Assembly (NCBI GenBank): GCA_021847735.1
Contig: JAJZQD010000012.1
Span: forward strand, 1 to 45,272
Direction of reading: 5' to 3'
DNA: 45,272 bases
From: Bacillota bacterium
GTDB lineage: Bacteria > Bacillota > Thermincolia > Thermincolales > UBA2595
The number at the start of each line of letters is the position of its first letter. Position 1 is the stretch's first letter. Made by a program: the position numbers and the translations under genes. Below, one piece after another: positions 34,589 to 41,918 of this stretch. A model generated the notes under the pieces. That model worked only from the letters and a program-made list of their open reading frames with translations. It was not told the origin of the DNA and did not search any database.

Positions 34589-35743
34589 ATGCGAAAAATG
34601 CTCATTAGTAAAGTGCTGCCGGGAATGATCCTGGGCAAAACGGTTTTTTCACCTAATGGTCACGTTTTACTTGCTGGTGGGGCTCAATTGAACGCCAATT
34701 ATCTGAAGAGGCTGCAAGCCCTGGGATATCCCGCAATTTTGGTTGAAGAGAACTATTGCCACGGTTTAACTTATCCCGAAACTGTTTCAGACAAGGCCAG
34801 AACTGACGGGATGGTGACCTTGAGGCACATTTTCGAGGAAACCCAGAAATACAAGAGGGTTGATACAGGGGCGGTAAAGTCCCTTGTCAACGAGTTTGTC
34901 GACGAAATACTGCAAAACCGCAAGAATTTGTTTGAATTTCCCGATATCCGGTCGTTTGACTCTTACCTTTACGCACACAGCATAAACGTATGCATCATGA
35001 CTTTGCGGGTGGGTCTAATGCTGGACTATAACGAGCTGCAGCTGCGGGATTTGGGAATCGGGGCTCTTCTCCATGACATAGGGATGGTATTTGTGGACAA
35101 ACAGTTAGTTGAAAAATTGGGCAAACTGGCGACTTCCGATTTCGAAAAAATTAAACAGCACAGTATAGACGGTTTTAGCCTGCTTAGGGAGCAAAAGGAT
35201 ATAAACCTGTTGTCTACCCATGTTGCTTTTCAACACCACGAATGTATTGACGGGACAGGGTACCCCCGGTCGTTGAAAAAGGCTGACATTTGCGAGTTTG
35301 CCAGAATTGTGGCAATCGCAGACCGTTTTGACGCCCTGACCTCGGAGAGACGGCACCGCAAGTCCCATTCGTACAGCGCTGCCATAGAATTGATGAAGAC
35401 CGAAACAGGTAAACGTGTGGATACGGACCTGACAGATATCTTTTTGAAAAATATCGCCATATATCCCACCGGGTCACTGGTTGAACTTAACACCGGCGAG
35501 ATAGGGGTAGTAGCCGGTAACAACCGGCCCGAGACCTCCAGACCGGTAATCAGAATCCTAACAGATAAAAGCAAACGGGTTCAGGCCAACCGAAACTATC
35601 TGGAAGTTGACCTTCGTAATGAAAAAGAGCTGAGGGTTTTGAGAATAGTTGAAGATGATACAATTCCCTCTTACCTTCACAAAATATTTGAAGAGCAGAG
35701 AACGGCTGTACCGGCCGGTTTGATGGCTCAAGCCAACGCTTAA
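34589..35743 (+). CDS. HD-GYP domain c-di-GMP phosphodiesterase
   Basis: HD-GYP enzymes hydrolyse c-di-GMP with a bi- or tri-metal centre. The ATG at 34589 follows AGGGGTGG; an earlier in-frame start at 34544 lies inside the terminator hairpin. The 384-residue protein has an N-terminal domain (about 1-115), then the HD-GYP core: YAHSINVCIMTLRVG, LLHDIGM (metal-binding HD), and HHECIDGTGYPRSL, where the GYP signature is intact. A C-terminal beta domain (about 290-350) follows. All key motifs look intact, so it is probably active. Under the riboswitch it should form a homeostatic loop with c-di-GMP levels (inference). Confidence 0.93.
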   Translation: MRKMLISKVLPGMILGKTVFSPNGHVLLAGGAQLNANYLKRLQALGYPAILVEENYCHGLTYPETVSDKARTDGMVTLRHIFEETQKYKRVDTGAVKSLVNEFVDEILQNRKNLFEFPDIRSFDSYLYAHSINVCIMTLRVGLMLDYNELQLRDLGIGALLHDIGMVFVDKQLVEKLGKLATSDFEKIKQHSIDGFSLLREQKDINLLSTHVAFQHHECIDGTGYPRSLKKADICEFARIVAIADRFDALTSERRHRKSHSYSAAIELMKTETGKRVDTDLTDIFLKNIAIYPTGSLVELNTGEIGVVAGNNRPETSRPVIRILTDKSKRVQANRNYLEVDLRNEKELRVLRIVEDDTIPSYLHKIFEEQRTAVPAGLMAQANA

Positions 35744-35744
35744 C

Positions 35745-35796
35745 AAAACAGGTCCGCTGTACTGCAGGTATTCTGTAAACAGCCGGACCTGTTTTT
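35745..35796 (+). terminator. Strong terminator after HD-GYP gene
   Basis: A perfect 12-bp stem (AAAACAGGTCCG / CGGACCTGTTTT) with an internal TGT/ACA extension ends in TTTTT, just after the stop codon. Confidence 0.88.
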
Positions 35797-35874
35797 GGGT
35801 TGGTAGATGAAAACAACGGGCAGTGGGTATATTATTTAATCAGATTGAAATTACAATATGAAAGGATCTGGTAA

Positions 35875-36261
35875 ATGGAAACTCTAGTGGTTACAGCGGC
35901 AATCATCAAAAATTCAGGCAAGTTCCTCATTGCCCAGAGAAAGATGGGAGCCCATCAGGAGATGAAATGGGAGTTCCCTGGTGGTAAAGTGGAAAAAGGT
36001 GAAGACCCGGAAGCCTGTCTAAAAAGGGAAATTCAGGAGGAACTTAATATAAGTATTGAGGTAAAAGATATTTACAAGGTCGTTTCCCACAACTACGAAA
36101 CCAAGCATATAATCCTGCTCTGCTACACGTGCAAAATTACGTCCGGGGAACCTCAGGCTGTAGACTGCCAGGATTTTCGATGGGTAAAACCGGGTGAGAT
36201 GTCCCGGTACGAGTTTGCCACAGCTGACATACCTGTCGTCAGGGAACTGTGCAAGGATTAG
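35875..36261 (+). CDS. MutT-like Nudix hydrolase (probable 8-oxo-dGTP diphosphatase)
   Basis: The 128-residue protein contains a complete Nudix box, Gx5Ex7REUxEExxU, from Gly37 to Ile59 (key residues Gly37, Glu43, Arg51, Glu52, Glu55, Glu56). The N-terminus VVTAAIIKNSGKFLIAQRK and the LLCYTCKI and DCQDFRWVKPGEM blocks are typical of the MutT/8-oxo-dGTPase branch, which cleans oxidised nucleotides from the pool. The start follows GAAAGGATCTGG. A terminator lies about 150 bases downstream. Substrate assignment is by family resemblance only. Confidence 0.88.
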   Translation: METLVVTAAIIKNSGKFLIAQRKMGAHQEMKWEFPGGKVEKGEDPEACLKREIQEELNISIEVKDIYKVVSHNYETKHIILLCYTCKITSGEPQAVDCQDFRWVKPGEMSRYEFATADIPVVRELCKD

Positions 36262-36359
36262 GGACGGGTCTTCCGGAGCCATGTGCCGTATAACGCACCG
36301 GCGACAACCCCGGCAGTTAAAGCAAGGAACAAAATGAGTACTTTGGTCAGTGTGGACAT
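36258..36359 (-). CDS. 33-residue single-pass membrane protein (candidate)
   Basis: On the minus strand an ATG after AGAGGT (5-base spacer) encodes 33 residues with one membrane helix (about 5-25, TKVLILFLALTAGVVAGALY) and a basic end (WLRKTRP), a positive-inside small membrane protein. Its stop overlaps the mutT stop by a few bases in convergent orientation. A possible promoter (TTTACA, 18 bp, TATACA) lies upstream on the same strand. The hydrophobic pattern and ribosome binding site make it believable, but no family is recognised. Confidence 0.5.
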   Translation of the reverse strand: MSTLTKVLILFLALTAGVVAGALYGTWLRKTRP

Positions 36360-36409
36360 CATAGACCTCTTTTTGACCTTATTGTATACCCCGGTAGGTT
36401 CAAATATGT

Positions 36410-36435
36410 AAAACGCGCTGCAATGCGCGTTTTTT
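36410..36435 (+). terminator. Terminator in the mutT-36523 gap
   Basis: AAAACGCGC and GCGCGTTTT form a 9-bp stem with loop TGCAAT, followed by TT. The symmetric A and T flanks let it work in both directions, although the minus-strand small ORF would start downstream of it. Confidence 0.8.
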
Positions 36436-36455
36436 CACCTGTTTCTTTGCCACAG

Positions 36456-36484
36456 TTTACTAATTAGCCTAAGGATGGTAAAAT
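36456..36484 (+). promoter_or_regulatory. Sigma-A type promoter for membrane protein gene
   Basis: TTTACT and TAAAAT are separated by 17 bp, about 40 bases before the ATG at 36523 and just after a terminator. Confidence 0.55.
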
Positions 36485-36522
36485 AGGAAAAGCTAATTTA
36501 AAGGGTCTTTGGAGGGATCACA

Positions 36523-37104
36523 ATGCCGCTTCTTTTGGTAATCCTGGTTGTCCCGTTTATTCTGTTTTTAGGTGGTGCCTATATACTGCACTACCCTGTA
36601 ACTCTTGCCGTTCTGTATGGCCTCAATTTTGGCCTTATGTACCTTGTCTTATGGGCGATAGCAAACCAAATCCTGAAGATCCAAACCCAGCGGATGACTA
36701 TTTCCGAAGGTAACCTGTTATTGTCCCGCAAACAGATGTATATGTCCTTTCCTATCATTAACAAGCTTGAGCTTGAAGTACCTTTGGACAGCATCAGGGA
36801 CATCAGTCTGGCAACGACCCGGGTAGGATACCTGTTGACTTTGCGTTTTGACCAGGAGGGAAAAACCATGGGGGTTGACCTGGACATAAACCCCTTAAGC
36901 TGTGAAAACGGAGAGGTTTTACAGGAAGTTTTAACGAGGATGCCGGATATAACCGCCGATGAGGGTACGAGAAAAACCTTATGTGATTATACGAAAGAAA
37001 TACTGCTGTGGAAGGGCAACTACATGCTATCCTTTTTTGTGCTTAGCCTGGCATTGGTAATATTCCTGGCAGTAAGCATATATTTAGGTACAAAGCTTCA
37101 CTGA
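36523..37104 (+). CDS. Three-TM membrane protein with PH-like middle domain, unknown function
   Basis: I do not recognise the family. The 193-residue protein has two membrane segments at about 2-22 and 28-48, a soluble beta-rich stretch at about 55-125 (MTISEGNLLLSRKQMYMSFPI, VPLDSIRDISLATTRVGYLL) that resembles bacterial PH-like domains, and a C-terminal membrane segment near 166-188. The ribosome binding site TTTGGAGGGA is good. It has its own promoter and is followed by a T-run hairpin, so it is probably monocistronic. Confidence 0.75.
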   Translation: MPLLLVILVVPFILFLGGAYILHYPVTLAVLYGLNFGLMYLVLWAIANQILKIQTQRMTISEGNLLLSRKQMYMSFPIINKLELEVPLDSIRDISLATTRVGYLLTLRFDQEGKTMGVDLDINPLSCENGEVLQEVLTRMPDITADEGTRKTLCDYTKEILLWKGNYMLSFFVLSLALVIFLAVSIYLGTKLH

Positions 37105-37117
37105 CAAGGGACAACCC

Positions 37118-37140
37118 GGACGGCTCAGGCCGCCTTTTTT
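37118..37140 (+). terminator. Weak-stem hairpin with T run
   Basis: CGGC/GCCG around TCAG, with an outer G-C pair beyond one mismatch, is followed by TTTTTT. The stem is short but its position after the stop is right. Confidence 0.5.
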
Positions 37141-37222
37141 ATTTGGGGACTTCCTATACCGCCGGAAGGAAAACCGCGAAAGATGTAGTAATACCAATTA
37201 AGAGCAGGAGGTGTTCCCGGTA

Positions 37223-37516
37223 GTGGAAGTTAGCAGACAGGATGTTATTGACCGGATGGAAAAAATGCTGGCAGGCCGGACAACCAGGGAAGATACCGGC
37301 TGGTGGGCCTTGGACCTCCTGTTGGAAGAACTGGAGTACGAACCTGGATATAAGACACTGTTAGAGGATGTTTTGAGGTCCCTGCAGTATTTTCATGATA
37401 CCGAGCCTTTAATGCAGCGGTTTTATCCGGATACCGAAGAAATGCTTTATTTCCTAAAATGCCTCAAGGGTGAGGAGGCCTACCATCGTTCCAGGGTGAT
37501 TCACTGGCGGGTGTAG
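37223..37516 (+). CDS. Conserved-looking small soluble protein, unknown function
   Basis: The GTG at 37223 has AGGAGGTG at 9 bases upstream; a GTG at 37211 overlaps that site. The product is about 97 residues, acidic and mostly helical (VIDRMEKMLAGRTTREDTGWWALDLLLEE), with no signal or membrane segment. It lies directly before the FliK-like gene. I cannot assign a function; a chaperone-like role for the flagellar genes is only a guess from position. Confidence 0.65.
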   Translation: MEVSRQDVIDRMEKMLAGRTTREDTGWWALDLLLEELEYEPGYKTLLEDVLRSLQYFHDTEPLMQRFYPDTEEMLYFLKCLKGEEAYHRSRVIHWRV

Positions 37517-37555
37517 GATTTTCCTCAAATGTCATCGGAATATGGGGGTATTGAA

Positions 37556-39541
37556 ATGAACACGGCGGATATTCAACAAATAATGATCAGCCTGCTAAAG
37601 GCAGTCGACAATACCGACACCGTAGAACTTTCTCCAGGTCAGGTCATCAGTCTTATCCTGAAGGAGATTCAAGGCGATATGGCTCTGCTGACATACCAGG
37701 GCAAAGATATTCTGGCCAAGCTCGAGACTGAAGTCCCGGCCGGGCAAAGGTTAAAATGCATGGTGGAAGGGGAAAAGGACGGTCAGATTTTCCTAAAGGT
37801 GCTGACAGGAAACCAGGAAGGTATCGCCGGGGAGACATTGAAGAACATTCTGACTAAACTTGGGCTTACCGATGATGGGATAAACTTGCGGTTGTTAAGC
37901 GAAATGATTAAACAGGAGATGCCGTTAACCCAGGAAACCGCCCGGTTGCTTTCGACCTTTGCCCACGCCCTAAGCATTTCCGACCAGGATATGTGGGTCC
38001 CGGTGTTCATGCGTAATCAGGGGATTCCTCTCAACCAGGAGATGTATCAAAATGTCAAAGGGTTGTTTACTGATATAAGTTACCTGCAGGCCGAAATGAC
38101 CAAGCTGCTCACCGAAACACAGCACCTGGCCGCAACAACCAAGCCAGGCAGCGATTTAGGCCAATTAGCCGCAGAAGTCAACCGGGCGTTACAAAACCTG
38201 CAGCTGTTGGGGAATGACGGGCAGGAGACGGTTACCCAGAAAATTGCAGATATTTTCCGACAGTTGATGCCCGATTCTTCCCAGCCGCAAGGGAAGATGT
38301 CCGAACTTGCCGCGCCAAAAGGCCTGCCCGGCAGCCAGCCGGGAGCCGTACAACCTGAAATAGGGCGGAACATTAGTGAATCCCAGGCATCCCGGACTGA
38401 CACGATGCCCTCCGGTTTAACCCAGCAGGGCGGAAAGACAGGTGCGATGTTGACGACTGCCGGCACGTCCCAGCCCACACCTGCCGGCACATCCCAGCCC
38501 ACACCTGCCGGCACATCCCAGCCCACACCTGCCGGCACATCCCAGCCCACACCTGCCGGCACATCCCAGCCCACACCTGCCGGCACGTCCCAGCCCACAC
38601 CTGCCGGCACGTCCCAGCCCACACCTGCCGGCACATCCCAGCCCACACCTGCCGGCACATCCCAGCCCACACCTGCCGGCACATCCCAGCCCACACCTGC
38701 CGGCACGTCCCAGCCCACACCTGCCGGTACATCCCAGTCTATGCCGGACAGTGCACAACCAGGTGTTGCTAAGGCAGATGCCGGGCAGCCCAACCCGCCG
38801 TTGGGAAAAGAGCAGTCTACTGTTGCCGAACCACCTATGCCGGGGCGGGATAGCGCAAGGTCCGGTGAAGTCATTGCCAACCGGTTGACTGAGTTGATAG
38901 ACAAAAATACGGTAATGGATAAAGCGACAAAGGAACAGGTATTAACTAAGATAAATAATGTTTTTGAGCAAGGCGGAAAGGACGGGCCCCAAAAGCCTGA
39001 CCTGCTCCCGCTGCTAGACAAAATATCGAAATCCTTAAGCGAAACAGGCAAGCAGGAATATGGTGAATTAATTCAACTAACCAAGAACGTGATGTCTAAA
39101 CTTGAAATTGTGCAAAACTTCAATAACAAAGCTGAGACCATCCGTGACAACTTTATTATGATGCATTCATCAATAAGGTTTGATAATTACGAGGAACCCC
39201 TCCGCATGTTGGTAAATTACCGCTATGACAACAAGAGTAAAAAACGGGATTTTACCTCCTGCCGGGTGGAAGTTAAGCTGCAGACACCCAGTTTGGGACT
39301 GGTTAAATGTGAGGTTCAGGTGAATGCCGGCAGCCTCACGGTTCGGTTTGCATCTGACAATGAGGCGGCCCTTAAACTTATCGATAATGCCGGGAATACT
39401 CTGGTGAAGCGGCTGGAAGAGATGAAATACCAGGTGACCATGCTCCCTTCAAAATTAGATTTGGAGGCAGAAAAAAACGGGTTTCTGCCTGGTGACAAAC
39501 AGGAAACCCCCGGGTTGTTTCGCATTAACCTGCGGGTATAG
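37556..39541 (+). CDS. FliK-like flagellar hook-length control protein with octapeptide repeats
   Basis: FliK is exported as a molecular ruler that sets hook length and triggers the FlhB specificity switch. The product is about 661 residues (an alternative ATG at 37529 adds nine). The N-terminal 250 residues are helical and Gln-rich. Residues about 303-395 are 11 exact GTSQPTPA repeats. The C-terminal 150 residues resemble the FliK C-domain (LQTPSLGLVKCEVQVNAGSLTVRFASDNEAALKLI). The next gene is an FlhB C-domain-like protein, which fits. The low overall similarity expected of FliK means the call rests on layout and context. Confidence 0.7.
   Translation: MNTADIQQIMISLLKAVDNTDTVELSPGQVISLILKEIQGDMALLTYQGKDILAKLETEVPAGQRLKCMVEGEKDGQIFLKVLTGNQEGIAGETLKNILTKLGLTDDGINLRLLSEMIKQEMPLTQETARLLSTFAHALSISDQDMWVPVFMRNQGIPLNQEMYQNVKGLFTDISYLQAEMTKLLTETQHLAATTKPGSDLGQLAAEVNRALQNLQLLGNDGQETVTQKIADIFRQLMPDSSQPQGKMSELAAPKGLPGSQPGAVQPEIGRNISESQASRTDTMPSGLTQQGGKTGAMLTTAGTSQPTPAGTSQPTPAGTSQPTPAGTSQPTPAGTSQPTPAGTSQPTPAGTSQPTPAGTSQPTPAGTSQPTPAGTSQPTPAGTSQPTPAGTSQSMPDSAQPGVAKADAGQPNPPLGKEQSTVAEPPMPGRDSARSGEVIANRLTELIDKNTVMDKATKEQVLTKINNVFEQGGKDGPQKPDLLPLLDKISKSLSETGKQEYGELIQLTKNVMSKLEIVQNFNNKAETIRDNFIMMHSSIRFDNYEEPLRMLVNYRYDNKSKKRDFTSCRVEVKLQTPSLGLVKCEVQVNAGSLTVRFASDNEAALKLIDNAGNTLVKRLEEMKYQVTMLPSKLDLEAEKNGFLPGDKQETPGLFRINLRV
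38462..38740 (+). repeat. 24-bp minisatellite, 11 full units plus one degenerate
   Basis: The unit begins GGCACRTCCCAGCCCACACC and ends TGCC, encoding GTSQPTPA. Eleven consecutive units differ only by G or A at one synonymous position (order G A A A A G G A A A G), and a twelfth diverges. The near-identity at DNA level points to recent slippage or unequal recombination. Confidence 0.97.
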
Positions 39542-39564
39542 GCAGCTTAGAGAGGAGTATCGTC

Positions 39565-39861
39565 ATGAGTAACCGGAAAGAGCCCGAAAAAGGGGAAACC
39601 ATGGCCATTGCGCTGGAATATAATAAGGACGAAATGGTTGCGCCTAAGGTTGTGGCAACCGGCAGGGGATATATTGCCGGGAAGATTATGGAGTTGGCGC
39701 GGGAGTACAATATCCCTGTGGAGAAAGACCCGGTGCTGGCCGAAGCCTTGGGCCAACTGGACCTGGGGCAGGAAATACCCCCCGAACTATATCAGGTGGT
39801 GGCGGAAGTCCTGGTGTTTATAATGGAAGTGGACCGTCAACACGGAAAAGGCGCCAGGTAA
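39565..39861 (+). CDS. FlhB C-terminal domain-like protein (EscU/YscU/FlhB switch family)
   Basis: The 98-residue protein matches the cytoplasmic C-domain of FlhB: AIALEYNKDEMVAPKVVATGRGYIAGKIMELAREYNIPVEKDPVLAEAL and IPPELYQVVAEVLVFI follow the family order. The NPTH autocleavage motif that normally precedes this block is absent (KGETMAIAL in its place), and there is no membrane domain. Stand-alone FlhB-like proteins such as FhlB can partly replace the FlhB C-domain. Start codon chosen after AGAGGAG. It follows the FliK-like gene by 23 bases, consistent with a paired switch function. Confidence 0.85.
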   Translation: MSNRKEPEKGETMAIALEYNKDEMVAPKVVATGRGYIAGKIMELAREYNIPVEKDPVLAEALGQLDLGQEIPPELYQVVAEVLVFIMEVDRQHGKGAR

Positions 39862-39890
39862 TACCACCCCTGACAGCTAAGAAAGCAATA

Positions 39891-39942
39891 TCACCGGGAC
39901 CAAGCGTTCGATTATGTAGTACGCTTTGGCCCCGGTGATTTT
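39891..39942. terminator. Bidirectional terminator between convergent genes
   Basis: TCACCGGG.CCAAGCGT pairs with ACGCTTTGGCCCCGGTGA, followed by TTTTATTT on the plus strand. It lies between the convergent FlhB-like and PRC-barrel genes. Confidence 0.8.
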
Positions 39943-39955
39943 ATTTGTGTGTAGT

Positions 39956-40978
39956 TTATTCTTTTTCTGTCTCCTGTTCGATGGATTTAATCTGGTCTTC
40001 CAAGTCCCTGGTTGCTACAGAAATCAGCAGTTCCTTGGTTTTGCCGGCTTTTTGGGCCTCTGCAATCACATCCGGAGAAACATTGTCGTCCTTTTCAATA
40101 ATAACATTGCCGCTGTCATCGGTTACGGTTTCACCGGCCTTGAGCCCGGCCAGGGCGTTTATGTCAGTTTCGGTGAGAGGTTTTTCCGGCCCGTTTTTAA
40201 CGGTCTGCAGCCGGTCCATCCAAGAATCATAAGAGGTTTTCAGCACTTCTTTCTTTTCAACCAGGATTTTCCCGGTTTTCGAAAGTATTTTCTCCCCCGT
40301 GTCCTTGCCGGTCTTGGCTGCCTCTTTTAGGTTTTCACCCATCGTTTTTGACAATTCAAGGGTTTTAGCCCGGGTTTTCTCCCAGATGTTTTCAAAGTCA
40401 TCCTTCCAGTTTTCCAGGTCGCCCTTCAGGTTTTCGAGGTTATCCTGGATACCGCTTTCTTCTTTTTGAAGGGTTTCTTCCACATTGGCGGTGGCAATAA
40501 CTACATCTTTGCCAATCTTGTCTATACTGCTGGCCGGAATACTGGCCCGTCCTTGAAAGAGGTTTTTAATCACCCCACCGGTCAGAATATATTTTTCTAT
40601 CTGTCCTGTTTGAATGTTGAAGTAATAATCGTCAATGGTACCAATTAGCTTCCCATCGGGAGTAATTATCCGCATATTATAGATGTTGTAATCCTGGGCC
40701 AGCTTTTCCAGGGTGGGAAGGTTGCTGAGAGGAACAACCTGGTCGGCCCGCGAAACAGTAACGGCATACTCACCGAAAGACTTTACGGATTCAAACTCAA
40801 TGCCTTTCTCTCCCTTGAACCATCCCTTAACGTTTACCGTCAAGCCGGCAATGCTTCCATTAGCAGGATCCACAATTACCCGCGTAACGGACCCGACTTC
40901 TTCCCCCTGCAGTGAAATCAAAGGCGTGCCCAGCAGGTCCCGGGTTTTCAGAAGCCCGGTATTAGGATTGTCAGTCAT
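39956..40978 (-). CDS. PRC-barrel domain protein
   Basis: The start is the ATG at 40978 after a GGGGGGAT site; a TTG one codon earlier is less likely. The 340-residue protein has a PRC-barrel at about 10-80 (LGTPLISLQGEEVGSVTRVIVDP) and a second at about 95-165 (IITPDGKLIGTIDDYYFN). A charged, probably coiled-coil middle follows (about 175-270, ENLKGDLENWKDDFENIWEK), with a short acidic end. PRC-barrels occur in RimM, photosynthetic reaction centre H subunits and stress proteins. No membrane segment is seen. With the neighbouring general-stress-type protein on the same strand it suggests a stress or envelope role (inference). Confidence 0.85.
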   Translation of the reverse strand: MTDNPNTGLLKTRDLLGTPLISLQGEEVGSVTRVIVDPANGSIAGLTVNVKGWFKGEKGIEFESVKSFGEYAVTVSRADQVVPLSNLPTLEKLAQDYNIYNMRIITPDGKLIGTIDDYYFNIQTGQIEKYILTGGVIKNLFQGRASIPASSIDKIGKDVVIATANVEETLQKEESGIQDNLENLKGDLENWKDDFENIWEKTRAKTLELSKTMGENLKEAAKTGKDTGEKILSKTGKILVEKKEVLKTSYDSWMDRLQTVKNGPEKPLTETDINALAGLKAGETVTDDSGNVIIEKDDNVSPDVIAEAQKAGKTKELLISVATRDLEDQIKSIEQETEKE

Positions 40979-41067
40979 CAAAAATCCCCCCTTTACATTC
41001 TTTATTAAATGTATTAGTTGTGTTGTGAGCTTAATCCTGCAAAGTTTAAATAAATTTTTGGGGGGTA

Positions 41068-41097
41068 CAAAAAAGCATCCGCCCTCGACGGATGCTT
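41068..41097 (-). terminator. Terminator after general stress protein gene
   Basis: On the minus strand AAGCATCCG/CGGATGCTT form a 9-bp stem with a 7-base loop followed by TTTTTTG, just downstream of the 41111-41593 gene. Confidence 0.85.
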
Positions 41098-41110
41098 AAG
41101 CTGTTGGATA

Positions 41111-41593
41111 TTAATGGGTCTCCACGTCATGGGCTCCGTTTCTACGGAGGATTTCGGCGGCGGAATCGACTTTATCGTCACTGGTTTTTACGGTGGCAAC
41201 TAGGTTACCCTCTTTAACCTTTTCCTCGTAAAATTTACTGCGGTCTTTGGGTATACCCCAGTCAACCAGCCCTCCCGCGATGCCGCCTGTTGCGGCACCG
41301 GAAAGCATGCCCGTAATAGGCCCTGCCGCGATGATGGGACCAAGCCCGGGAATGGCGAGAGCGCCTGCGCCTATGGCAAGTCCGGCAATTCCGCCGATAA
41401 CTCCACCGGTGGTAGCGCCGTCTGTCATAGAGTCCCCACCGGACATTACACTGTTATGATCTGTTCCGGTGTAAGAACGGTCATCCTTGGCCAGAATGGA
41501 TATCTCTTTTTCAAACCCTTTAGCGCGTAGTTCGGCCACGGCTTTTTCAGCCTGGTCCCGCGATGAAAATGCCCCGATTACGGTCTTGGACAA
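41111..41593 (-). CDS. General stress protein 17M-like protein
   Basis: The 160-residue protein starts with a YflT/GSP17M-type domain (TVIGAFSSRDQAEKAVAELRAKGFEKEISILAKD). A long Gly/Ala-rich stretch at about 60-110 (GGVIGGIAGLAIGAGALAIPGLGPIIAAGP) of the glycine-zipper type follows, probably membrane-associated, then a C-terminal alpha/beta segment (NLVATVKTSDDKVDSAAEILRRNGAHDVE). The start is TTG, chosen because a perfect AAGGAGGT lies 7 bases upstream. Family members are stress-induced with no defined reaction. It is separately terminated from the PRC-barrel gene. Confidence 0.83.
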   Translation of the reverse strand: MSKTVIGAFSSRDQAEKAVAELRAKGFEKEISILAKDDRSYTGTDHNSVMSGGDSMTDGATTGGVIGGIAGLAIGAGALAIPGLGPIIAAGPITGMLSGAATGGIAGGLVDWGIPKDRSKFYEEKVKEGNLVATVKTSDDKVDSAAEILRRNGAHDVETH

Positions 41594-41783
41594 ATCGATT
41601 ACCTCCTTGAAATGTTTTTGCTACATTATTATGTTTCCTTTTTTGCGCCACCAATATTCGGATACCAAATCACGAAAAACCATTAACAATCATATTAAAT
41701 GATTCATATACTATTTTGTGGTTTGAAATCCAAGGGGTAAGATGCGAGTCAAAACAACAAATTTTGGAGGTGAAAGAAAAAAT

Positions 41784-41840
41784 ATGCGCCCCATCCAAAA
41801 CTCTAAACACAAATCTTGTCAAATCTTGTCAGAAGGTTAA
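41784..41840 (+). CDS. Possible 18-residue small ORF upstream of arginine decarboxylase
   Basis: An ATG about 11 bases after TTGGAGGTGA encodes MRPIQNSKHKSCQILSEG and stops before the promoter of the decarboxylase gene. A good ribosome binding site is the only support. Because the promoter lies after it, it is not an obvious leader peptide. Confidence 0.25.
   Translation: MRPIQNSKHKSCQILSEG
41811..41830. repeat. 10-bp tandem duplication upstream of promoter
   Basis: AAATCTTGTC occurs twice head to tail, ending about 40 bases before the -10 of the polyamine operon, a position typical of a regulator site. Confidence 0.4.
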
Positions 41841-41866
41841 AAAAACATTTATTTTTCTAGAAATTC

Positions 41867-41875
41867 TGTTATAAT
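41867..41875 (+). promoter_or_regulatory. Extended -10 promoter of polyamine operon
   Basis: TGTTATAAT is a perfect extended -10 (TGn TATAAT) about 44 bases before the ATG; a recognisable -35 is lacking, as is common for this class. Confidence 0.6.
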
Positions 41876-41918
41876 ATTCATGTGTTATTTTTCGATGATA
41901 ATGTGGGAGGAATGAAAA

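Larger units (their letters stand above)
41594..41918. other. Divergent intergenic region upstream of polyamine operon
   Basis: The stretch is AT-rich. It carries the ribosome binding site of the minus-strand stress gene, a dyad AATCAT-ATTAA-ATGATT at 41688-41704, a candidate 18-codon ORF, a 10-bp tandem duplication and the extended -10 promoter listed below. No larger coding sequence is supported. Confidence 0.6.

Noticed and set aside
38080-39051. Long minus-strand open frame opposite the FliK-like gene, rich in a repeated DVPAGVGW motif
   Set aside because: It is the complement of the 24-bp minisatellite, whose period is a multiple of three, so all frames stay open. It has no ribosome binding site and the plus-strand protein has the family features.
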